Shown here: one piece after another, positions 25,094-31,077 of the stretch
Position numbering within the stretch: position 1 is the first letter of the stretch
Layout: each line of letters begins with the position of its first letter
Assembly: GCA_002479815.1 (NCBI GenBank)
Contig: DLPA01000103.1
Location: 595 to 35,251 of the forward strand
Length of the DNA: 34,657 nt
Reading direction: 5' to 3'
Source of the DNA: a bacterium UBA7470
GTDB lineage: Bacteria; Pseudomonadota; Gammaproteobacteria; Burkholderiales; Burkholderiaceae_C
Made by a program: the position numbers and the translations under genes
The notes under the pieces: model-generated
What the model saw: only the letters and a program-made list of their open reading frames with translations
What the model was told of the DNA's origin: nothing
The model's database searches: none

Positions 25094-25759
25094 ATGGTAC
25101 AAAAAAAGCTGGCTGTCGTTGATTACGGCAGTGGCAACCTTCGTTCAGTTTCCCAAGCGGTCATTCATGCTGCAAAAGACAGCTTTTTTGATGTGGTGGT
25201 CACGTCTGATCCCCAACAGGTATTCGATGCGGATCGGGTTGTCTTACCCGGTCAGGGGCACATGGGCGACTGTATGCGCGAGTTGACGGAATCTGGTCTG
25301 CTGAATGCAGTGCTTCACGCTGCTGCACATAAACCACTCTTTGGGGTATGCGTCGGGATGCAAATGTTGCTGAACGACAGTGAAGAGGGCAATACCCAAG
25401 GGCTAGGCTTGATTCCTGGACACGTCAAGCGATTTGAGTTGCAAGGGCGAATCCAGCCTGATGGCAGTCGTTACAAAGTCCCTCAAATGGGGTGGAATCG
25501 CGTTTTTCATCGTCTTCCCTACACCGATGCGTCGCATTCCATGTGGGATGGTATTCCTGACGGTACGTACTTTTATTTTGTTCACAGCTACTTTGCTCAA
25601 CCTGTCAAAAATGAGCATATTGCTGGTGAAACTGACTATGGTGGTCGGTTTGCCGCAAGCATTGCGCGGGACAACTTGTTCGCAACACAGTTTCACCCTG
25701 AAAAAAGTGCCGATCAGGGATTGCAGCTTTATCGTAATTTTTTGTTCTGGACTCCTTAA
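25094..25759 (+). CDS. hisH: Imidazole glycerol phosphate synthase, glutaminase subunit
   Basis: A 221-residue class I glutamine amidotransferase that supplies ammonia to HisF. The N terminus VVDYGSGNLRSV (8-19) is typical. The nucleophile is Cys86 in FGVCVGMQML, and the His/Glu pair is His201 and Glu203 in QFHPEKS. The oxyanion region reads LPGQGHMGDCM, with His where Ala is more usual (I recall GQGAMGDCM in relatives). The ATG at 25094 is preceded by a weak ribosome site. Forms a complex with HisF, encoded two genes downstream. Confidence 0.96.
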   Translation: MVQKKLAVVDYGSGNLRSVSQAVIHAAKDSFFDVVVTSDPQQVFDADRVVLPGQGHMGDCMRELTESGLLNAVLHAAAHKPLFGVCVGMQMLLNDSEEGNTQGLGLIPGHVKRFELQGRIQPDGSRYKVPQMGWNRVFHRLPYTDASHSMWDGIPDGTYFYFVHSYFAQPVKNEHIAGETDYGGRFAASIARDNLFATQFHPEKSADQGLQLYRNFLFWTP

Positions 25760-25761
25760 AG

Positions 25762-25790
25762 CACCACACAGCATGGTTGTGTGCTGCGAT
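25762..25790 (+). other. Short imperfect hairpin between hisH and hisA
   Basis: An imperfect dyad, AGCAC-C-ACACA against TGTGTGCT, lies just after the hisH stop and is followed at some distance by a T-rich stretch (25794-25825). It could be a weak attenuator or an mRNA processing signal. The stem has a bulge and the T-run is not adjacent, so it is not called a terminator. Confidence 0.25.
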
Positions 25791-25828
25791 GCTTTGTTTT
25801 TCTTTTCACCTTACTTTTCTTATTTGCC

Positions 25829-26572
25829 ATGTTGCTCATTCCTGCCATTGATATGAAAGATGGTCTCTGTGTTCGCCTGATTCAGGGGGATATGGATCAA
25901 ACAACCGTGTTTGGAGACGATCCGGCCGCTGTTGCGCGGGGATGGGTGGATAAAGGGGCCAGACGGGTCCATCTTGTGGATTTGAACGGTGCATTTGCAG
26001 GAAAACCGAAAAACGAAGCTGCCATTCGTAAAGTGCTCAAAGAAATCGGTCATGAGGTCGATGTTCAGTTGGGCGGGGGCATTCGTGATTTGGATACCAT
26101 CGAACGGTATTTGGATGCAGGTCTGCGTTATGTCATTATTGGCACGGCGGCGGTCAAAAATCCAGGCTTTTTACAAGATGCGTGTTCCGCGTTTGGTGGG
26201 CACATCATCGTTGGATTAGATGCGCGGGACGGCAAAGTCGCTACCGACGGTTGGAGCAAGCTGACCGGTCATCAGGTCGTGGACTTGGCGAAGAAATTTG
26301 AAGACTACGGCGTGGAGTCCATCATCTACACCGATATTGGTCGTGATGGGATGCTCAGTGGCATCAATGTCGAAGCCACCGTCAAGTTGGCTCAAGCCTT
26401 GAGTATTCCGGTGATTGCCTCTGGTGGACTATCGAACTTGGACGACATTCGCGCGCTGTGTGCAGTGGAGAGCGAAGGCGTTTCTGGCGTGATTTGTGGC
26501 CGTTCTATTTACAGTGGTGATTTGGATTTCCAAGCCGCACAAAACTTGGCCGATGAGCTGACCCAAGCTTAA
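25829..26572 (+). CDS. hisA: ProFAR isomerase HisA
   Basis: A 247-residue TIM-barrel enzyme that isomerises ProFAR to PRFAR in histidine synthesis. The catalytic pair is Asp8 (LLIPAIDMKDG) and an aspartate in the VGLDARDG strand (Asp129 by count). Phosphate-binding signatures are LGGGIRD and ASGGLSNLDD in the two half-barrels. The open frame reaches 25781, but its extra 16 residues are a hydrophobic run (FVFLFTLLFLF) from the T-rich spacer; the ATG at 25829 gives the family N terminus. hisF follows after 26 bases. Confidence 0.96.
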   Translation: MLLIPAIDMKDGLCVRLIQGDMDQTTVFGDDPAAVARGWVDKGARRVHLVDLNGAFAGKPKNEAAIRKVLKEIGHEVDVQLGGGIRDLDTIERYLDAGLRYVIIGTAAVKNPGFLQDACSAFGGHIIVGLDARDGKVATDGWSKLTGHQVVDLAKKFEDYGVESIIYTDIGRDGMLSGINVEATVKLAQALSIPVIASGGLSNLDDIRALCAVESEGVSGVICGRSIYSGDLDFQAAQNLADELTQA

Positions 26573-26598
26573 AGCCCACAACCGCGACACATCTATTT

Positions 26599-27399
26599 AT
26601 GTTGGCAAAACGCATCATTCCCTGTTTAGACGTGACAGGTGGTCGGGTCGTCAAAGGGGTTAACTTTGTGGAGTTGCGTGACGCAGGCGATCCAGTCGAA
26701 ATTGCAGCCCGTTACAACGAACAAGGGGCGGATGAACTCACCTTTTTAGACATCACCGCCACCAGTGATGGGCGTGATCTGATCTTGCACATCATCGAGG
26801 CCGTTGCCAGTCAAGTGTTCATTCCTTTGACTGTCGGTGGTGGTGTGCGAACGGTGGAAGACGTGCGCCGTTTGCTCAATGCGGGAGCTGACAAAACCAG
26901 TTTCAACTCTGCCGCCATTGCCAATCCCGAAGTCATCGACGCTGCAGCGACGAAATATGGTTCCCAGTGCATTGTGGTCGCGATTGATGCCAAACGCCGT
27001 CTGCCAGAGGACGAACGCCGACTCAACGCGGATGGGCAAGCCGTCGGGCCGGGTTGGGATGTATATAGCCACGGCGGCCGAAAAAATACGCACTTAGATG
27101 CCCTCACATGGGCCAAAGACATGGCCCGACGCGGTGCGGGTGAAATTCTGCTCACCAGCATGGATAGAGACGGCACCAAGGCCGGTTTTGATCTGGCGTT
27201 GACCCGTGCCGTTGTGGATGTGGTGGATATTCCTGTGATCGCCTCAGGCGGTGTGGGCAATTTGGATCACTTGGCCGATGGCGTGCAGCAAGGTGGTGCA
27301 GATGCCGTGCTTGCGGCCAGCATTTTCCATTACGGTGAATACACGGTCGCTCAAGCCAAAGCACGCATGGCCGAGCGCGGTATTCCAGTTCGTTTATAA
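26599..27399 (+). CDS. hisF: Imidazole glycerol phosphate synthase, cyclase subunit
   Basis: A 266-residue TIM-barrel cyclase that joins ammonia from HisH to PRFAR, giving imidazole glycerol phosphate and AICAR. Catalytic residues Asp11 (PCLDVTGGRVVKG) and Asp130 (VVAIDAKRR) are at the canonical positions. Both phosphate sites are clear: TVGGGVRT (78-85) and ASGGVGNLDH (215-224). A short insertion after AIDAKRR (LPEDERRLNADGQAVG) is typical of Burkholderiales as I recall. The start at 26599 gives the standard N terminus MLAKRIIPCLD. Confidence 0.97.
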   Translation: MLAKRIIPCLDVTGGRVVKGVNFVELRDAGDPVEIAARYNEQGADELTFLDITATSDGRDLILHIIEAVASQVFIPLTVGGGVRTVEDVRRLLNAGADKTSFNSAAIANPEVIDAAATKYGSQCIVVAIDAKRRLPEDERRLNADGQAVGPGWDVYSHGGRKNTHLDALTWAKDMARRGAGEILLTSMDRDGTKAGFDLALTRAVVDVVDIPVIASGGVGNLDHLADGVQQGGADAVLAASIFHYGEYTVAQAKARMAERGIPVRL

Positions 27400-27451
27400 A
27401 AACCATTCTTGCGCTTTATTGATAAGCGGTGAATGCTATTGAAAGCATATT

Positions 27452-27841
27452 TTGAGCTGGTTAGATCAAATCAAATGGGATGCCCACGGCTTAGTGCCAG
27501 TGATTGCCCAAGAGCAAGCCACAGGCGATGTGTTGATGTTCGCATGGATGAATCGTGAAGCTTTAGAGAAAACCGCTGCTCTTGGGCGAGCGGTGTATTT
27601 CAGCCGCTCGCGTGGGAAACTGTGGTTCAAAGGCGAAGAATCCGGTCACGTTCAGCTTGTACACGACATTCGCTTGGATTGCGACAACGATGTCGTCTTG
27701 CTCAAAGTGACACAGCAAGGTCACGAGCCGAGCATTGCCTGTCATACAGGGCGGCACAGCTGTTTTTTCCAGCAATATCAGCAAGGTGCTTGGGTGTCTG
27801 TGGAGCAGGTGTTGAAAGACCCGCACGACATTTACCCATAA
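27452..27841 (+). CDS. hisI: Phosphoribosyl-AMP cyclohydrolase
   Basis: A 129-residue zinc enzyme that opens the adenine ring of phosphoribosyl-AMP, the third step of histidine synthesis. It is a stand-alone HisI; HisE is a separate gene after 28 bases. Metal ligands are Cys77 with Asp78 (LDCDND), and Cys97 and Cys104 (ACHTGRHSC). The GKLWFKGEESGHVQ motif (55-68) is diagnostic. The start is TTG at 27452: the next in-frame codons upstream give no ATG/GTG/TTG before a stop, and MSWLDQIKWD matches the family N terminus. GAAAG at 27441-27445 is the likely ribosome site and partly lies in a small 5-bp hairpin (27433-27437 with 27444-27448). Confidence 0.95.
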   Translation: MSWLDQIKWDAHGLVPVIAQEQATGDVLMFAWMNREALEKTAALGRAVYFSRSRGKLWFKGEESGHVQLVHDIRLDCDNDVVLLKVTQQGHEPSIACHTGRHSCFFQQYQQGAWVSVEQVLKDPHDIYP

Positions 27842-27869
27842 GCACCTCTATCAACCGACTGCTGAACCC

Positions 27870-28271
27870 ATGTCTATGAACACTTCTGACCTACCTGTCG
27901 TGACTGGTGAGGATATGCTGGCACGCCTGGCGCAAGTGCTGGAAAGCCGTAAACCTCAGCATGGCGGAGACCCGCAAACCAGTTACGTGGCCCGCTTGTT
28001 TCATAAAGGGCCAGATGCCTTTTTGAAAAAAATTGGTGAGGAAGCCACCGAAGTCGTCATGGCGGCCAAGGATATGCAGCACGGTGGAGCCGCGCAATCC
28101 TTGGTCAATGAAGTGGCCGATTTGTGGTTTCACAGCATGGTGGCCTTGTCGTATTACGGACTCACTCCTGCGGATGTGATTGCTGAAATGGCACGCCGCG
28201 AAGGGCAAAGCGGGCTAGAAGAAAAAGCCTTGCGCAAAGTCAAAGAGCGTGAACAACAAAGAGGCTCTTGA
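27870..28271 (+). CDS. hisE: Phosphoribosyl-ATP pyrophosphatase
   Basis: A 133-residue all-alpha MazG-like enzyme that removes pyrophosphate from phosphoribosyl-ATP, the second step of histidine synthesis. Metal-binding carboxylates lie in KIGEEATEVVMAAKD and NEVADLWFHSMV, the two signature helices. TSYVARLFHKG matches the family motif before them. The length is slightly above the minimal 105-residue forms because of a polar C-terminal tail. Start ATG at 27870; ATG at 27876 is also possible. Confidence 0.95.
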   Translation: MSMNTSDLPVVTGEDMLARLAQVLESRKPQHGGDPQTSYVARLFHKGPDAFLKKIGEEATEVVMAAKDMQHGGAAQSLVNEVADLWFHSMVALSYYGLTPADVIAEMARREGQSGLEEKALRKVKEREQQRGS

Positions 28272-28342
28272 AGTCTGGTCATACTTGCCTCACCTAAAGG
28301 CTCTATCATGTGTATGTCTTCGTCCTTCATTACAGGGGCGAC

Positions 28343-28723
28343 ATGGAGCCTGTTATGTCCTCAGATACAGATCGCATCAGTTCCTTAACGACCATAGGAA
28401 CAGTCAGTTACATTTTGCACCTGATTGTGGCGGTGGCCGGTGTGTTGCCAGGTGCTCAAATGGGCGTGGGCTTGTTGATCGTGGCTGCGGTTTTGGACTT
28501 CGTAAAGCGCGATGATGCCGCAGGCACTTGGCAAGAAAGTCACTTCAAATGGCGCTTGCGCAGCGTGTTGATCGCCGGCGTGCTTTATTTACTCACTTGG
28601 CCCTTGTGGTTGTTGCTGCTTGTGCCTGGGTGGTTGGCGTGGACGGCAATTTCCATTTGGTTTTTGTATCGGATGATCAAAGGCATGGTGCGCATGAATG
28701 CGGGCCGTCCTGTGGAGAGTTAA
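28343..28723 (+). CDS. DUF4870-type small membrane protein
   Basis: A 126-residue integral membrane protein with three or four hydrophobic segments: VSYILHLIVAVAGVLPG, MGVGLLIVAAVLDFV, LIAGVLYLLTWPLWLLLLVPGWLAW and a final aromatic helix IWFLYRMIKGMVRM. The overall form, with the closing W-x-x-YR-x-x-KG, fits the DUF4870 family, whose role is unknown. The ATG at 28343 is preceded by AGGGGC at good spacing; ATG at 28355 is an alternative with GGAG before it. It lies between hisE and the HIT gene, 3 bases before the latter. I recall this protein in the same place in other Burkholderiales his-tat clusters. Confidence 0.82.
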   Translation: MEPVMSSDTDRISSLTTIGTVSYILHLIVAVAGVLPGAQMGVGLLIVAAVLDFVKRDDAAGTWQESHFKWRLRSVLIAGVLYLLTWPLWLLLLVPGWLAWTAISIWFLYRMIKGMVRMNAGRPVES

Positions 28724-28726
28724 GCA

Positions 28727-29086
28727 ATGGCACATGACCCGAACTGTATTTTTTGCAAAATTGTCGAAGGCAAAATTCCCAGCCGTAAGGTGTATGAGGA
28801 CGATGAAATCTTTGCATTTCACGACATCAACCCTTGGGCGCCAGTGCATTTTTTGATGATTCCCAAGCTGCACATTCCTTCCTTAGCGCACGTGGGGGTG
28901 GCGCATCAAGCTTTGTTGGGGCGTATGCTGACGCTCGCACCTACGCTCGCTCTAGAGCAAGGCTGTCGTCCTTACCCAGAAGGGGGCTTCCGAATTGTGA
29001 CCAATACTGGAATAGAAGGCGGTCAGGAGGTACATCATCTGCACATTCATGTGATGGGTGGGCCACGTCCTTGGATCAAGGGATAA
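28727..29086 (+). CDS. HIT-family nucleotide hydrolase (HinT-like)
   Basis: A 119-residue histidine triad protein of the HinT branch, which hydrolyses AMP-linked substrates such as adenosine phosphoramidates. The zinc-type N terminus CIFCKIVEGKIPS (7-19) and YEDDEIFAFHDINPWAPVHFL are typical. The triad HLHIH (His104, His106, His108) lies in EVHHLHIHVMGG. It starts three bases after the DUF4870 gene and ends about 100 bases before tatA, in a gap that holds a competing pair of short stem-loops around 29124-29146 but no clear terminator. Confidence 0.93.
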   Translation: MAHDPNCIFCKIVEGKIPSRKVYEDDEIFAFHDINPWAPVHFLMIPKLHIPSLAHVGVAHQALLGRMLTLAPTLALEQGCRPYPEGGFRIVTNTGIEGGQEVHHLHIHVMGGPRPWIKG

Positions 29087-29185
29087 TGCCGTCTTCGGCC
29101 CCCGGCTTTAGACCTTTAAAATTCCAGTCCTTATATTAGTCTGGACTTAAGTTTTAGTTTGATTCACTCAATTTAGGAGTACGTG

Positions 29186-29425
29186 ATGGGTAGTCTCTCC
29201 ATTTGGCATTGGCTGATTGTGTTGGCGATTGTGGTGCTGGTGTTTGGCACGAAAAAGCTCAAGAACCTGGGTTCTGATTTGGGTGGTGCGGTCAAAGGCT
29301 TTAAAGACGGTATGCGCGATGGCACGGCTGCCGCAGACGAAGCGGCCAAACCACAAGTCACGCAGCAAACCAGTGCCGACAAAACTGCCACTACCATCGA
29401 TGTGGACGCAAAAACCAAGAGCTGA
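29186..29425 (+). CDS. tatA: Sec-independent translocase subunit TatA
   Basis: A 79-residue pore-forming subunit of the twin-arginine translocase, which exports folded proteins. One short N-terminal membrane helix (WHWLIVLAIVVLVFG, 8-22) is followed by the hinge and the amphipathic helix KKLKNLGSDLGGAVKGFKDGM. This FG-KKL motif is the TatA signature; the tail is polar. The ATG at 29186 has TAGGAG 6 bases upstream; the GTG at 29183 directly before it is less likely. tatB follows after 52 bases. Confidence 0.95.
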   Translation: MGSLSIWHWLIVLAIVVLVFGTKKLKNLGSDLGGAVKGFKDGMRDGTAAADEAAKPQVTQQTSADKTATTIDVDAKTKS

Positions 29426-29477
29426 TGCGTCTAGGCGCATTCAGCTCGCGTCCGTCAGTTTGTATTAAAGGCCAAGC

Positions 29478-29975
29478 ATGATTGATTTGGGTGTCTCTAA
29501 GCTGGCCCTGATTGGGGTCGTGGCTTTGGTGGTGATTGGCCCTGAGAAGCTGCCGAAAGTGGCCCGCATGGTGGGGACTTTTCTAGGCAAAGCCCAACGC
29601 TATGTGGCTGATGTGAAAGCGGAAGTCAATCGTTCCATCGAGTTGGAAGAACTCAAAAAAATGAAGGATTCAGTGGAGGGCGCGGCCAAAGATGTGGAGT
29701 CTTCGATCCACTCCACCGCTTCCGATTTTGAAAAATCTTGGCAAGACGCGACACAAGCCTACAACTCCCCCACCAGTTCTACAGATACAGCAGCGGCTTT
29801 GGAGCACATGGGGCAATCCCTTGCCCCCACGTATCAGCATCCGAAGAAGAAATGGCGACTCAAGCAGCAAGCCATGCCGCAGTGGTACAAAACCCGCACC
29901 AAAGTACGCACGCGGGTGCAATCAGGTGCGGCTCGTGTCGCGCGTTTTCGTCCTAAACGCACCCCCTTGGCCTGA
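29478..29975 (+). CDS. tatB: Sec-independent translocase subunit TatB
   Basis: A 165-residue subunit that, with TatC, receives twin-arginine signal peptides. The N-terminal helix MIDLGVSKLALIGVVALVVIGPEKLPKVAR (1-30) carries the Glu in the hinge GPEKLP that marks TatB. A long amphipathic and coiled helix follows (EVNRSIELEELKKMKDSVEGAAKDVESS). The tail is basic (RTKVRTRVQSGAARVARFRPKR). Start ATG at 29478, with AAAGG upstream. tatC starts 36 bases after the stop. Confidence 0.95.
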   Translation: MIDLGVSKLALIGVVALVVIGPEKLPKVARMVGTFLGKAQRYVADVKAEVNRSIELEELKKMKDSVEGAAKDVESSIHSTASDFEKSWQDATQAYNSPTSSTDTAAALEHMGQSLAPTYQHPKKKWRLKQQAMPQWYKTRTKVRTRVQSGAARVARFRPKRTPLA

Positions 29976-30011
29976 TGCGCCGGTGTTGCCGTATTGTTTG
30001 AAACTTGATTC

Positions 30012-30791
30012 ATGGCTTCTAATCCCCCCACGCCGGAAGATGAACTGGCCGGCACTGAGCAGCCGTTTGTCGCTCACTTGTTTGAGTTGCGTAATCGCAT
30101 TGTCGCCAGCTTGATTGGTGTGGCCGTGTGTATGGGCCTGTTGGCGATTTGGCCCGGCCCATCGGGCTTGATTGACTTGGTGGCCATGCCCATCAGGGCG
30201 CATATGCCGCCCGATGCCAAGCTGATCGCCGTGGGCGTGTTCTCGCCCTTTTTCATTCCCTTAAAAGTGTTGATGATGGCGGGTGTGTTGCTGGCCTTGC
30301 CGTGGCTGATGTATCAGGCATGGGCGTTTGTCGCCCCCGGCCTGTACAGCCATGAAAAGCGTTTTGCGTTACCACTCATCGTCTTTGGCAGCATACTCGC
30401 TTACATTGGCATCGCATTCGTGCAGTTTTTTGTCTTAGACAAAATGTTTGGTTTTATTCAGGCATTCGCGCCAGCGGCGGTGGCTGCTACGCCCGACATT
30501 GCTTCTTATGTAGAAGCCATTTTGTCTTTGTATCTGGCCTTTGGTCTGGCCTTTCAAGTGCCAATTGTGGTGATGTTGTTGGTGCGTTTTAACATCGTGA
30601 CCATTGAAAAACTCAAAGAGTTTCGTGGTTACTTCATCGTGGTGGCCTTTGTCATTGCCGCCATCGTCACACCGCCCGATGTCATTTCTCAGTTGGCATT
30701 GGCAATTCCCATGTGCATCTTGTACGAAATTGGCATTCTGGGTGCGAATTGGTTCCAAAAGACCAAGCCCCCTGCCGATGAGGATGCTTAA
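30012..30791 (+). CDS. tatC: Sec-independent translocase subunit TatC
   Basis: A 259-residue polytopic subunit that recognises the twin-arginine motif. The cytoplasmic N terminus PFVAHLFELRNRIVAS (18-33), with the conserved HLxELRxR, is the signal-binding site. Six membrane segments are evident, and LPWLMYQAWAFVAPGLYSHEKR (about 96-117) is the conserved first cytoplasmic loop region. The C-terminal ITPPDVISQ-like stretch (VTPPDVISQLALAIPMCILYE) is also diagnostic. It ends the tat operon; repeat element B begins three bases after the stop. Confidence 0.96.
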   Translation: MASNPPTPEDELAGTEQPFVAHLFELRNRIVASLIGVAVCMGLLAIWPGPSGLIDLVAMPIRAHMPPDAKLIAVGVFSPFFIPLKVLMMAGVLLALPWLMYQAWAFVAPGLYSHEKRFALPLIVFGSILAYIGIAFVQFFVLDKMFGFIQAFAPAAVAATPDIASYVEAILSLYLAFGLAFQVPIVVMLLVRFNIVTIEKLKEFRGYFIVVAFVIAAIVTPPDVISQLALAIPMCILYEIGILGANWFQKTKPPADEDA

Positions 30792-30794
30792 TTC

Positions 30795-31030
30795 GATAGC
30801 AAAAAAAGTGAGCTGCTTACGCAAGTAAATCGGGCACTCTGGCCGATTCTATTTCTAGAAAATGCCACTCTTTTTGAAAAAATGATGCCCAAAAAGCAAA
30901 ACACCTGTTTTTCGGATATGAAAAACAGGTGTTTTCGTCGTTAATTTAGATTTGACGTGGCTTTATTGAAGAATAAAAGCTCGTCAAAGCTTTGATTTAA
31001 CTGCGTAACAAGCTCATATTTTTTACTATG
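30795..31030. repeat. Repeat element B: second copy of the ~235-bp MITE-like element
   Basis: A non-coding element of 236 bases between the convergent genes tatC (stop 30791) and the PhoX-type gene (stop 31078). Left end 30795-30831 and right end 30994-31030 are inverted repeats with 29 of 37 matching bases. The left arm is close to the reverse complement of the right arm of element A, and the right arm resembles the left arm of A. Both arms start ATAGYAAAAAA, continue with TGAGCT and then TTACGCA. TA lies next to both ends. The left arm contains gtgagcTgcttac (30808-30820), one mismatch from the palindrome in A. The interior shows patchy similarity to A (GGCCGAT near the left arm; TTTATT-GAA-AATA-AAGCT near the right arm). 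The main hairpin sits at the same distance from the left end. Confidence 0.8.
30898..30935. terminator. Bidirectional hairpin terminator inside element B
   Basis: A perfect 15-bp stem (30898-30912 with 30921-30935) closes an 8-base loop. The outer four pairs are A-T, so each strand ends in a T run (four T on the plus strand, TTTTGC-TTTTT on the minus strand). It can end tatC transcripts and those arriving from the phosphatase gene. Confidence 0.82.
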
Positions 31031-31077
31031 ATTTTTTCAGGCCACTGGCCGTGCTTGTGCCATGCGTGCGGCAAGTC

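Noticed and set aside
29124..29146. Stem-loop between the HIT gene and tatA
   Set aside because: Two short stems compete (TCCAG/CTGGA and AGTCC/GGACT) with long loops, and the following T stretch is broken, so a terminator call is not supported.
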